Source: a virus. From it: a stretch of DNA of 64,000 nucleotides. Positions 1-10,700 of this stretch are shown piece by piece. The notes below the pieces were generated by a model that was not told the DNA's origin, searched no databases, and worked only from the letters and a program-made list of their open reading frames with translations. The stretch spans positions 30,501-94,500 of IMG/VR virus record IMGVR_UViG_3300046000_008568; one strand, 5' to 3'. Every line of letters begins with the position of its first letter. Positions within the stretch are counted from its first letter, which is position 1. Both the position numbers and the translations under genes were made by a program.

Positions 1-3000
1 GGTTCTTTATTTGGTATTGATTGTACTTCAATCCTACCAGCGCCACCGGCAAATTGTGTTTCGTGTAATACAATTGCAATGCCTCCAACTGGAACAGGTA
101 CTATAACTAATGGAAATTTAACAGTTAGTACAACATATAGTGGCCCGGAATTAGTTCTTGGTCCGGCTAATGGTTCTCCTTTTGCTACTTGTACAAATGT
201 ATCTCTTCCATTACCCTTTGTAATTTTAGGAGCAACTCCTGGGGCTTTTATTTATACCTTAAACTTTAACCAACCTGTTAATAATATAAAATTTTTAATA
301 TCGGGAGCCGGAACAACTTACAATCCAACAGCACTTGAAACTTTTACATTTAATACAAGCGGAGGAACCCCTACACTCTCTACTTGTGGACCATCATGTG
401 GTACTACAATAAACAATAATGTCATAACATTAGAATATGTTTCACCTAACGGGGGTGGTGCTTTAACTCAAGTAAATGCAACTAATCCTTATACTCAAAT
501 AATAATAACAGGAAACGGTGGAGCAGATGGCTCCGGGTTTAGTTTATGTTTAGACACAGCAACACCATTACCATCACCATCTCCTTCTGCAACACCATCA
601 ATAACAGTATCACCAAGTAAAACACCATCAGTAACTGCTACACCTAGTATCTCTATTAGTGCTACACCAAGCGTAACACCATCGATAACTGTTACTCCTA
701 GTATAACAATTAGTCCGTCTCGTACGCCAAGTGTAACGCCGTCACCTTCTTTACCGTCGGATGTATGTCCTTTAATTTATACTACTGCTCTTCAATCATA
801 TAATGGAACTAGTTTAACTAATGGTTATTATACTAAAAATTATACTTGGAACCCTAATACTAATGTTCAACAAGAAATAATATTATCTAATGATGTTGTA
901 GGTAATGACATTGCCTCTACTGAAACTAAATTATGGAAAAGCTGGGGAGTATTTAATCCTATTGCTCAAACCTATAGCTATAATATCAATGAATGGAACC
1001 TTTCTGGAAACCCTCCATACACAGCAACTTTTAATAGAACACTTCTATACCCTTCAGGATACACTGCTAGTCCAGGACTAACAGCAAAAGATAATAATAC
1101 ACTTGTAGATGTTGCTTCTACTATTGTAAATGGGCAAACAGTATGGAAAGTTTATGAATTAAATATTCCTACCGCTCCGGCAACACAATTAACAACAACG
1201 TTTAAATTTAACTTAAATAGCAATTTTCAAGGTCAAGGAGATCTAATGTTAACCTCAGATGCAAATGGTAATCCTGATAAACTTTTATTAGCATGTGCTG
1301 TATCTAACCCAACCCCAGGTACTACAAATAGCATAATTGCTCTTCAACAATACGATTATAATACTGGAGCTTTTGAATATGAAATTACATTAATACCCCC
1401 AACAACCTCACCAACAGCCGGTCTTATAGCTGGTATTGCTCAATTTAATAATATAATATATGTTTTCTTTAAGGATGGTTATCCTAATTTACCTGCTTTA
1501 ACTGGGTGGGTTTATTCAATAAATCCAAATCCACCATATAACTGGACTTTAGTAAATAATATATTAGATTCGGGTGGATCAAATTCATTATTATCATGTT
1601 CTAAAGGTAAATTATTAGGGCCTAATGCTAGTGGGTGTGATACTATGTTGTATAGAACTCAAACCAAGGGATATGGTTCATATAACTTTACAACTAATAC
1701 ATCCGCAGTACTTAGTGTAACAGCAAACCCATACCCTGCTAATGATAATACAAATAATCTCCCTACAGTTATTGCTAATACAAGCAATAAAATGTGGGTA
1801 TATGCTACTGGAGCTGCTACTTCTGAAGTTAATTTAAGAGAAAGTAATATAGTATTATCTCCATTTTCTTCTACCTTTAATAGAAATATAGCTTTACCAA
1901 CTGGTCTTAAACCAAATAATGGATTATTTGCTCTAAATAATTCTACTTTAGTAGGTTCATACAAAATAACTAGTCCGGACAGTAGTGGAAATTTATATTC
2001 TCAACCTATAGTTGAAATAAATATACCGGCTGATGGCACCTCAAATCCTATAGCTACTTTTGTTACTAAATGTTTTTTACCAATACAAACAGAACCTGTT
2101 GGTGGGTTGGTAGTAACTAATGGTGTTAATCCAAAACTTATCATTTTAGTTAGAGATACAAATACTCCTACTATCATTATCCTCCTTCAGTACAATTATA
2201 CTACGGGGGATTTAGAGTTATATAAATCATTATCACCAACTATTACAACTCCTAGTGGATTAGTTGAATTAAATGGAAATATATACATTATCGGGTACAA
2301 CATGTATAAAATAGATACTGCTACACCGTATGCTCTAACGTTAGTCCAAAACCCAGGACTAGCCTTAATTAATGCTTCTCAACTATCCAATTGTATTAAT
2401 ACTAACTTTATAATACCTAATAATTGCGATACTTGTACCCCAGCGTTACTCCCTAAATTTAGTCCTGTTACGTATGGTGGAGTTACATTAACCCCATCAT
2501 TTACTGGGATTACTCCTAATTCAATGCCATATAGTGATATAGGATGTTCCGGGACTAACACAGTACTTAATGCTTCAAATACAGTCTGGTTAGGTTGGTA
2601 TCCTGGTGATTTTACTTATACTCTAACATTTAGCCAACCCGTTAATGACATAGTATTATTACTAACCGGTATGGGGGATAGTCCTATAGCTACTGGAGGT
2701 CATTATGAATCTTTTGCTTTTAATACTAATGGTGGGATTCCTTCTCTTACAGCATGTAAGGGATGTTTTGATAATATTAATGCAAATACGGTAACTGGAT
2801 CTGTTTTTGGGCTCAATAGTTTAAACCAAAATATTACAGGAGGTGGATTTCTTAAAGTACATGCAAGCAGTTTGTATACTACTTTAACTATTTCGGGTCC
2901 TGGTGGAATACAAGGTACAGTTTTTGGTATATGTGCCGCTTCTGTATTACCAGCACCAGCTGTTAGCCCATCACCAAGTCCAACACCATCTCCATCACCT

Positions 3001-4473
3001 CCATGTACACCATGTGCTTTACCTAATGTAATAATAGGAACACAAACATGGACAGCATGTAATTTAGATGTTACTACTTATAGAAATGGTGATGTCATAC
3101 CACAAGTTACAGATCCAACAGCTTGGAATACTCTAACTACAGGAGCTTGGTGTTACTACGACAACAACCCAACTAATGGTTGTACATATAATAAACTATA
3201 CAACTGGTATGCTGTAAATGATCCTCGTGGATTAGCTCCTGTCGGTTATCATGTACCAACAGAGGCTGAAATTGAAACATTGCGCCAGTATTTGGGGGGT
3301 ACAAATGTAGCCGGAGGTAAATTAAAACGAACAGGAACTACACTTTGGAATAGTCCTAATACAGGAGCAACAAATGAAACAGGTTGGACAGGACTACCAG
3401 GAGGAGGAAGAGAAAATGCCCAATTTGGGGGTATAAAATCATTTGGGCCTTTCTGGACTTCTACAGCTATCTCAACCCCTGGATATACTAATCTAGCAAT
3501 ATATGCTGATTTATATTATAATAATTCATTACTTGACCTTAAAGGATTCTCTAAAACTAGTGGATATTCCGTACGTTTAATTAAAGATATTAGTTCATTA
3601 GGATGTGTTTATTATAGCACAGGTGGTGCTTCTACATACAATTATAATATTACTACTAATACCTCAACACCAATTACGTTACCCGGAGATAATACAAGTA
3701 ATATGGTTGAAGCTCACACAACAACTAAATATTGGAAAGGAAACCAAACTAATTATATTAACGAATGGAATGTATCAAACAATCCAACAACATTAACATT
3801 TAACAGAACCATATCAATTTCTGGATATTCAGGACCCCAGTTTAATTATTTACAAGCAATAGATAATACTAATTTGCTTACTACGCTTGTTAATTATAGT
3901 TCAACATATAATCCTGCGGGACCATTTGTTAATCCTTTAGTTAAATTAAATATAACAAATAATACTGTTACGGCTACTCAAATGACAACTATGTTTAACA
4001 TATATGCTCCTTCGGGATTGGATGCCCTTATGTTAACAGCCACTAATAAAGTAATAACAGTTGGAAGACGAGCAACCTCATCAACCCAATACGTCTACTA
4101 CTTATCCCAATACTCATACCCAGATGGGGCTTTAGAATTAGATATTGATTTATCATCAACAATTCCTGCCGGGAATAGTACGTATTCCTTTAAATTATTC
4201 GAATCAAATGGAAATTTATATGTAGCTGTTAGTTCAACATACCCAAATGAAATTATATACAATATTAACTTAAACAGCCCTTATACATTTACACCGGTTC
4301 GGACTACTACTAACCCCAATCAATGGTTTGCATCATATAATTCATCAATTAATTGCAATACAGTTAACTTAAATGTAAATCCAAACCCATCACCATCGCC
4401 AACACCAACACCATCTCCATCAGCACCATCAACTGCTTTTAGAACAATATACAAATATTTAGATATTCAATAA
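1..4473 (+). CDS. Giant modular virion adhesin / tail-fibre protein (5' end outside window)
   Basis: The reading frame is open from base 1, so the first ATG (79) is internal and the gene starts upstream. Bases 1-60 encode the end of a beta-sandwich-like module (FGI-C, then LPAP) that recurs whole at about 80-570 and 2440-2950, giving at least three copies. A second module with NEWN and TFNRT motifs, perhaps propeller-like, occurs near 770-1620, 1640-2400 and 3600-4370. A FISUMP-type domain spans about 3020-3595 (IGTQTW, NWYAV, GYHVPT, FWTST, YSVRLI motifs). Pro/Ser/Thr linkers lie at about 570-765, 2950-3005 and 4385-4425. Likely a surface-exposed host-binding fibre; the overall family is not recognised. 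Confidence 0.75.
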   Translation, partial: GSLFGIDCTSILPAPPANCVSCNTIAMPPTGTGTITNGNLTVSTTYSGPELVLGPANGSPFATCTNVSLPLPFVILGATPGAFIYTLNFNQPVNNIKFLISGAGTTYNPTALETFTFNTSGGTPTLSTCGPSCGTTINNNVITLEYVSPNGGGALTQVNATNPYTQIIITGNGGADGSGFSLCLDTATPLPSPSPSATPSITVSPSKTPSVTATPSISISATPSVTPSITVTPSITISPSRTPSVTPSPSLPSDVCPLIYTTALQSYNGTSLTNGYYTKNYTWNPNTNVQQEIILSNDVVGNDIASTETKLWKSWGVFNPIAQTYSYNINEWNLSGNPPYTATFNRTLLYPSGYTASPGLTAKDNNTLVDVASTIVNGQTVWKVYELNIPTAPATQLTTTFKFNLNSNFQGQGDLMLTSDANGNPDKLLLACAVSNPTPGTTNSIIALQQYDYNTGAFEYEITLIPPTTSPTAGLIAGIAQFNNIIYVFFKDGYPNLPALTGWVYSINPNPPYNWTLVNNILDSGGSNSLLSCSKGKLLGPNASGCDTMLYRTQTKGYGSYNFTTNTSAVLSVTANPYPANDNTNNLPTVIANTSNKMWVYATGAATSEVNLRESNIVLSPFSSTFNRNIALPTGLKPNNGLFALNNSTLVGSYKITSPDSSGNLYSQPIVEINIPADGTSNPIATFVTKCFLPIQTEPVGGLVVTNGVNPKLIILVRDTNTPTIIILLQYNYTTGDLELYKSLSPTITTPSGLVELNGNIYIIGYNMYKIDTATPYALTLVQNPGLALINASQLSNCINTNFIIPNNCDTCTPALLPKFSPVTYGGVTLTPSFTGITPNSMPYSDIGCSGTNTVLNASNTVWLGWYPGDFTYTLTFSQPVNDIVLLLTGMGDSPIATGGHYESFAFNTNGGIPSLTACKGCFDNINANTVTGSVFGLNSLNQNITGGGFLKVHASSLYTTLTISGPGGIQGTVFGICAASVLPAPAVSPSPSPTPSPSPPCTPCALPNVIIGTQTWTACNLDVTTYRNGDVIPQVTDPTAWNTLTTGAWCYYDNNPTNGCTYNKLYNWYAVNDPRGLAPVGYHVPTEAEIETLRQYLGGTNVAGGKLKRTGTTLWNSPNTGATNETGWTGLPGGGRENAQFGGIKSFGPFWTSTAISTPGYTNLAIYADLYYNNSLLDLKGFSKTSGYSVRLIKDISSLGCVYYSTGGASTYNYNITTNTSTPITLPGDNTSNMVEAHTTTKYWKGNQTNYINEWNVSNNPTTLTFNRTISISGYSGPQFNYLQAIDNTNLLTTLVNYSSTYNPAGPFVNPLVKLNITNNTVTATQMTTMFNIYAPSGLDALMLTATNKVITVGRRATSSTQYVYYLSQYSYPDGALELDIDLSSTIPAGNSTYSFKLFESNGNLYVAVSSTYPNEIIYNINLNSPYTFTPVRTTTNPNQWFASYNSSINCNTVNLNVNPNPSPSPTPTPSPSAPSTAFRTIYKYLDIQ

Positions 4474-4474
4474 T

Positions 4475-5791
4475 ATGTTAACAGAACCAATTAAACAAAA
4501 AATAGAAGACTTATTTCAATCTACTCCCGATTATGTAGGAGTAGGATGGAGTCATAAAATTAGTAAAGATCAACCTATTGGAGAGCCTACTATAGTATTT
4601 AACGTACCTAAAAAACTACCATTAAGTGAAATACCTGAAGAAGAACATTTACCCTCAACAGTTGAAATTGATGGTGTTGCTTATAAAACAGATGTTATTG
4701 AAATTGGGCACGTTGTACCTTTATCATGTCCTCAAACTACATTAAATACTTGTTATACTTGGACTTGGTTTCAATTTCAATATCCCGCTGGAGGTCCTAT
4801 TTACCCTGCTGGAAATACACCCCCAGGAAATAGAGGTGTTATACGCCCTATGAAAGGTGGTATTTCAATAACATCTTTTAATAATGGAACTAAAGTAGGT
4901 ACTTTAGGATTTTTAGCTGTAGATAATGCAAAGAATGCATTAGTTGGAGTTACAAATAATCATGTTGTTGTAGATACTGCATTTTACACCAATTATAGAA
5001 ATGTAACTAATTCTAACGAATACCAAGATCAATACTACCAACCAGGAGAAGTAGGACCAAATTCAGATTATATGGTTGGTGAAGTAGTAAGATATGTTCC
5101 TATAGTTCCTCAACCTTCTGTAAATCAAGTAGATGGAGCTTTAGTTACAATTGATCCTAGTAAAGTAACAAACGCTGAATCATTTAAACAGTATGGAACA
5201 AGTATTTTAACTCCTATGCCGTTTGCTACAACAACAGAAATAAATGATCTTCCAATTGGAACTACTCTACTAGTTAGTTCTGGTAGATCATCGGGTGTTA
5301 AATCATCTACATCTTGTGGAATAAGACTTAAGGATACTAATGTTAGCGTACCATTATCAGTAGTAGTACCAGCACCACCCGCTGTACCATATGGAGGATA
5401 TAATCTAAATGGAACACCAACAGGAGCTAATTTTACCAACCAAATCCAATTCACCAGAACAGATCTTGAACCAAACGGAGATCCATCATGCCCTTTTCCA
5501 ATATATGGAGGGGACTCAGGATCAGCATTGTGTGCTTATATTGGAGGTGTTTGGAAAATTATAGGATTAGTATTTGCTGGATCTCAAATGTTTGGATTTG
5601 CTAATAGAATAGATAATGTAGCAGCTCAATTAAATATATCTGCTTGGGATGGTACAACTAAAAATTATTTTAATACTGGTTCAAGACAATACATAACTAC
5701 TATTGGAGGTAGCCCTGATAAAACATTACCTTGTGCTAGTAATATTTATTGGCAAGTAGGGACAACAAGTTTAATTAATCCTTGCCCTTAA
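4475..5791 (+). CDS. Trypsin-like (S1/PA-clan) serine protease in the virion-protein region
   Basis: 438 aa. The N-terminal ~85 residues form an acidic domain of the kind found before chymotrypsin-fold proteases in bacterial S1-like proteins. A candidate triad is visible: His163 in a TNNHVVVD motif, Asp220 in VDGALV and Ser348 in GGDSGSA. No signal peptide is seen. It starts two bases after the adhesin stop and precedes another linker protein by three bases, so it is co-expressed with fibre genes. It could mature fibres or cleave host surface proteins as a virion component; the target is unknown. The family call is firm, the role is inference. Confidence 0.8.
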   Translation: MLTEPIKQKIEDLFQSTPDYVGVGWSHKISKDQPIGEPTIVFNVPKKLPLSEIPEEEHLPSTVEIDGVAYKTDVIEIGHVVPLSCPQTTLNTCYTWTWFQFQYPAGGPIYPAGNTPPGNRGVIRPMKGGISITSFNNGTKVGTLGFLAVDNAKNALVGVTNNHVVVDTAFYTNYRNVTNSNEYQDQYYQPGEVGPNSDYMVGEVVRYVPIVPQPSVNQVDGALVTIDPSKVTNAESFKQYGTSILTPMPFATTTEINDLPIGTTLLVSSGRSSGVKSSTSCGIRLKDTNVSVPLSVVVPAPPAVPYGGYNLNGTPTGANFTNQIQFTRTDLEPNGDPSCPFPIYGGDSGSALCAYIGGVWKIIGLVFAGSQMFGFANRIDNVAAQLNISAWDGTTKNYFNTGSRQYITTIGGSPDKTLPCASNIYWQVGTTSLINPCP

Positions 5792-5794
5792 GAT

Positions 5795-7504
5795 ATGATA
5801 AATGTTACTTTTGTATATAATGGTACTATTAATGGGTATCCTTCTTGGATAGGATATGATGGAACAACTCTATTAACTATTCTTTGGACTGGGACTTATT
5901 GGGTAATGTATGGGTGGCCTTACGATGGAGAACCTAGAAATTATAACAATACCCTAAACCCAACAACGGGGTGGGCTTTATATGATAATACAACATTAAC
6001 AGCAACATTTAATGTAGTGTTAGGGGCCTGTCCTATACCAACACCAACACCAACACCAACTGGTGTAACCGGATGCACTACTTGGAATTTAACAGCACCT
6101 ACAGATCAACCATACGATATTTCATGGGTTGAATATTATGATTGTAGTTTAATTTTACAAACAAGAATAATTTTATATGGAGAAGATCCGATAGATTTCT
6201 GCGTAGACAACACACTTGGGATACTTAATAGTGTTATAAATAATGGGTCTGAGCTAACCAATACATTAGCACCATGCGGGTTAGTACCAACACCATCTCC
6301 AACTGTAACACCAGGTATAACTATAACTCCTACACCATCTATAACACCTTCTCAAATATGTAGTGCTCCGGTATTAAATAATGTTACTTTAGTTTCACGT
6401 CATTTAAGTGAATATACATTTGGTTTATTTTTTACTTCTTTACCTAATTGTAATGATGTTATTTATGAATATTCTTGCGACGGAATTAGTTGGACCTCAT
6501 GCGGTTATGATGAATGCGCTGATGGGTTTGGATGCATATCACCTGTTCAAGTAACTATAGCTGATGTGTATGGTTGTGTTATTTGTAGTGGGAATTGGTA
6601 TTTTAGAATTAAACAATGCTGTCCAAATAACTTACAAAGTAACTATTCAAATACAATAACATTTGTACCTGTATCAACATCACCATCTATAACACCTACA
6701 GTTACAAGAACTCCTAGCAGAACACCATCTGTTACGCCAACTATATCGATCACACCAACTAGAACTATTACTCCAACAACAACCCAAACCCCTACTCCAT
6801 CCGTTACTCCTGGTTTATGTCGATTTTTAGATTCACTTAGTTGTAATGTAGAAAGAGGTAATTATGTTAGAATTCAATACACAAATTGTGCTGGGGCCCT
6901 AAAGATATTTAATGTTTATTTACCTACAGGTATAAATGTTGTTGATGTTAGTTCTTTAAATATTTGTATGAAGGTTGGAACTCCTTTAACTATAATAACT
7001 GGTGCTGCTCTTAGTATACAACCAATATTTGGAGATAGTTGTACTGTAGTTGCTTCACCATCTCCAACTCCAACACCCACTGTAACACCATCTAAAACAC
7101 CATCAATAACACCATCAATAACACCAACACCTACTAGTCCATTAATACCTGTTAATTCTGTAGAGTGGTTTGGTGATGAATATGTTGCTTATAGCACAGG
7201 TGGTGGTGGTGGTGGTGAATATACAGTTGTATTAAATGGAACTGTTGAAATAATAGGAGATCCTGTTACTTTTAAAGCTTATGGATTTTGGTCGTTTTTA
7301 GGACCTAGTGACGGTTCTGTACTTACTAGTGTTTCTATAGGTGCACAAGGTAGATATGCTGAAGCAATCTTTCCAAATATACTTTCTGAATCTCCTCCAC
7401 CCGACCTAATACTTCCAGCAAATACATATGTTTGGCAAGTAATAGTTAGATTCTTTGATGATGCAACTGAAGCTGGAGAAGGTGGTATATTATGGACGCA
7501 ATAA
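5795..7504 (+). CDS. Multi-domain virion surface protein with Pro/Thr/Ser linkers
   Basis: 569 aa. Compact Cys- and aromatic-rich modules are separated by low-complexity linkers of the TPTPTP / SITPS type at about residues 80-90, 165-188, 295-350 and 425-455. The module at about residues 190-290 is Cys-rich and resembles a fibronectin- or Ig-like beta-sandwich by composition only. The C-terminal ~110 residues form a further beta-rich module after a Gly-rich stretch. The linkers match those of the upstream adhesin and of the gp15-like protein at 14137. No known family is recognised. It is probably exposed on the tail or baseplate. Confidence 0.6.
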   Translation: MINVTFVYNGTINGYPSWIGYDGTTLLTILWTGTYWVMYGWPYDGEPRNYNNTLNPTTGWALYDNTTLTATFNVVLGACPIPTPTPTPTGVTGCTTWNLTAPTDQPYDISWVEYYDCSLILQTRIILYGEDPIDFCVDNTLGILNSVINNGSELTNTLAPCGLVPTPSPTVTPGITITPTPSITPSQICSAPVLNNVTLVSRHLSEYTFGLFFTSLPNCNDVIYEYSCDGISWTSCGYDECADGFGCISPVQVTIADVYGCVICSGNWYFRIKQCCPNNLQSNYSNTITFVPVSTSPSITPTVTRTPSRTPSVTPTISITPTRTITPTTTQTPTPSVTPGLCRFLDSLSCNVERGNYVRIQYTNCAGALKIFNVYLPTGINVVDVSSLNICMKVGTPLTIITGAALSIQPIFGDSCTVVASPSPTPTPTVTPSKTPSITPSITPTPTSPLIPVNSVEWFGDEYVAYSTGGGGGGEYTVVLNGTVEIIGDPVTFKAYGFWSFLGPSDGSVLTSVSIGAQGRYAEAIFPNILSESPPPDLILPANTYVWQVIVRFFDDATEAGEGGILWTQ

Positions 7505-7519
7505 TCTGTAAAATTTAGC

Positions 7520-7549
7520 ATATAACGCGCAAATTAACGCGTATTATAT
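7520..7549 (+). other. Bulged hairpin in the intergenic spacer
   Basis: ATATAACGCG can pair with CGCGTATTATAT across an AT-rich 8-nt loop, with a 2-nt bulge. No T-run follows, so it may be a transcript-end stabiliser or weak terminator rather than a classical terminator. Confidence 0.35.
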
Positions 7550-7588
7550 ATAAAACAATACCCCATACACCTAATATTTTATCATTGT

Positions 7589-7628
7589 GTATTCCATGCG
7601 TCTTTCTTTAGAAATTTGCTTGGAATAC
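7589..7628 (+). other. Strong 40-nt hairpin upstream of the repeat-fibre gene
   Basis: GTATTCCATGC (7589-7599) pairs with GCTTGGAATAC (7618-7628), 10 of 11 positions, around an inner TTTC-TTTA-GAAA hairpin. The 3' arm contains the TTGG of the promoter that follows, so hairpin and promoter overlap. The 7505-7718 spacer holds this, the weaker hairpin before it and the promoter; no convincing gene is seen. Confidence 0.5.
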
Positions 7629-7649
7629 TCATTTATCCTCGTATATTTA
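7620..7649 (+). promoter_or_regulatory. Class I promoter: TTGG-N18-TATATTTA
   Basis: TTGG at 7620-7623 and TATATTTA at 7642-7649, about 70 bp before the repeat-fibre start. The spacer is 18 instead of the usual 19. It resembles the Bacteroidetes -33/-7 promoter. Confidence 0.5.
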
Positions 7650-7718
7650 TTGGTGTATTATAGACCCGTATGGGAAGTGGGCAAGCAATCTTGTAACCAA
7701 TCATAATAAATTTTATCT

Positions 7719-10700
7719 ATGCCAAGTTGGAAAAAAATCATAACGAGTGGCTCTGATGCCTCGTTAAATACTCTTACCGTTATAAACGGAATTACAGGTT
7801 CTTTATTTGGAACCGCTTCATGGGCTACAAATGCTTCAAAAGTAACAGTAAGTACCAATGCAGAAGCTGTTGCATTTAAAGTACCTTTCGCAGCTACAGC
7901 TGTTTCCACTACTGGAACTTATGACTTATATCAAGACTCTGAAACAACATTTACTTATAATCCAAGTACTAATACTTTAACTGTTCCAAATTTATCAGGT
8001 ACAGCATCATTTGTTGTCTCTGCTTCAAGAGCAATATCAAGCTCATTTGCAACAAGTGCCTCTCAAGCTATAACAGCATCTTATGCTTTAAATGCAAACA
8101 GTGCTTCATTTGCCATTAGTGCTTCATATGCTACAAATGCATCTTCTTCTTTAAATGCTCAAGACATTTTAATATATGTTAAAAATGTAACTGGAGCTCA
8201 AATCGATAAAGGAAAAGTAGTAAGAATATCAGGAGCAACAGGTGACAATGCTTTAATAGCAACAGCCTCGTATGAAAGTGATGAAGTATCAGCTAATACA
8301 TTAGGTATTACTAATCAAGATATTCCTAATGATAGTTTTGGATATATTATAACAGAAGGTACATTAATAGGAATAAACACAAATGCCTTTTCAGCGGGAC
8401 AATTACTTTATTTAGGAGCAACTGGATCTATAATAGGAACAGCACCAGTAGCACCATTACATGCTGTAAGATTAGGACAAGTATTAAGAGTACAACTTAA
8501 TAATGGTTCAATGTATGTTCGTATTGATAACGGATATGAATTAGGAGAGTTACATGATGTAGTGGATACTACTACGACTTCATCATATGGGGATTTACTT
8601 GTTAAAAGTGGTAGTGTTTGGATTAATTCTAAACAATTAACTGGATCTTATGGATTAACAGGTTCTCTAGCCCAAGGGCGTGATACAACAGCATCAGCAC
8701 CATATTCACATGCAGAAGGAAACCTTACAATAGCAATAGGAGATTACTCACATGCAGAAGGATATGCCACAACAACAATCCAGTCCTATTCACATGCAGA
8801 AGGAAGATACACAACATCATCAGGACTATTCTCACACGCTGAAGGAGAATTTGCAAACTCAATAGGAGAGTATTCTCACGCTGAAGGAGGAGGTACTCTA
8901 GCACAAGGAGATGGTTCACATGCAGAAGGAGGCTTTACAGTAGCAGGAGGAAACTACTCACATGCAGAAGGAAACCTTACAATAGCATCAGGAGAAGCTT
9001 CACATGCAGAAGGGCAATATACAACATCATCAGGATTTTGGTCACATGCAGAAGGTTATAACACATGGGCATCAGGAAGCTGGTCACATGCAGAAGGTTA
9101 TAACGCATGGGCATTAGGAGAATATTCACATGCAGAAGGAGTAGGTGCTGTAGCATCAGGAGAAACTTCACATGCCGAAGGTGATACTACTCAAGCATTA
9201 GGACAAGCTTCACATGCCGAAGGAGGAGGTACAGTAGCATTTGGACAAAAGTCACATACAGAAGGAGGTCTAACAAGAGCAATAGGAAACTACTCACATG
9301 CAGAAGGATACTATACAACATCATCAGGAGAGTTCTCACACGCTGAAGGCTCAGGCTCTATATCATCAGGAGATTATTCACATGCTGAAGGAGTCAATAC
9401 AATAGCAATAGGAGATTACTCACATGCAGAAGGACAGAATACACTAGCATCCGGTTCCTACTCCCATGCAGAAGGATACTATACAACATCATCAGGAGAT
9501 CATTCACACGCAGAAGGACAGAATACAATAGCATCGGGATTTTGGTCACATGCTGAAGGAACATTCACAATCTCACAAGGAACATATTCCCATGCCGAAG
9601 GAGAGAGCACAGTATCATCAGGAGTATCCTCACATGCAGAAGGCGTTGCTACACGTTCATCAGGAGATAATTCACATGCCGAAGGATACTACACAACAGC
9701 ATCAGGAGTAGGATCACATGCTGAAGGACGTAATACACTAGCATCAGGAGAATATTCACATGCAGAAGGAAACATTACAAGAGCAATAGGAGATTACTCA
9801 CATGCAGAAGGACAGAATACACATGCATTAGGATTAGCTTCACATGCTGAAGGATCATCTACATCGGCATCAGGAAACTGGTCACATGCCGAAGGAGGCT
9901 TTGCAATCTCATCAGGAGAGTTCTCACACGCAGAAGGCTCGACTACACTAGCATCAGGGCAGTATTCACATGCAGAAGGATACCTAACGATAGCATTAGG
10001 AAACTTCTCACATGCAGAAGGACGTAATACACGAGCAGTAGGACTGTACTCACATGCTGAAGGAAGATTCACAACAGCATCAGGAGATTTTTCACATGCA
10101 GAAGGCTATGATACAATAGCATCAGGAGATTATTCACACGCTGAAGGCTCAGGTTCTACAGCATCCGGAAACTTCTCACACGCAGAAGGTAGACTTACAA
10201 CAGCACAAGGATTACACTCACATTCTGAAGGTAATTCTTCTGTAGCACAAGGAAACTGGTCACATGCTGAAGGAGATACTACACGAGCAGTAGGACAGTA
10301 TTCACATGCCGAAGGTGATACCACAAGAGCGATAGGAACTAATTCACATGCCGAAGGATTTTTTACAACATCATCAGGAGAAGGTTCACATGCCGAAGGT
10401 GATACTACAGTAGCATTAGCAAACTACTCACATGCTGAAGGTAGACGAACATTAGCATCAAGAGTTTTTTCACATGCAGAGGGAGAGTTTACACTAACAT
10501 TAGGAACAGGCTCACATGCTGAAGGAAGACTTACAACAGCTTCAGGAAATTATTCACATACAGAAGGAGATAAGACATTTGCTGGAGGACTGTACTCACA
10601 TGCTGAAGGAAGACTTACAACAGCATCAGGAGACTATGCACACGCAGAGGGTGATAATACTCAAGCACAAGGAAACTATTCACATACAGAAGGGAGGAAC

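Noticed and set aside
7596-7706. 36-codon ORF in the spacer before the repeat fibre
   Set aside because: It runs through a strong hairpin and the promoter, has no start context like other genes and no recognisable protein pattern.
8725-10324. Antisense ORFs through the repeat array
   Set aside because: They are shadow frames created by the periodic codons; all neighbouring genes read on the + strand.
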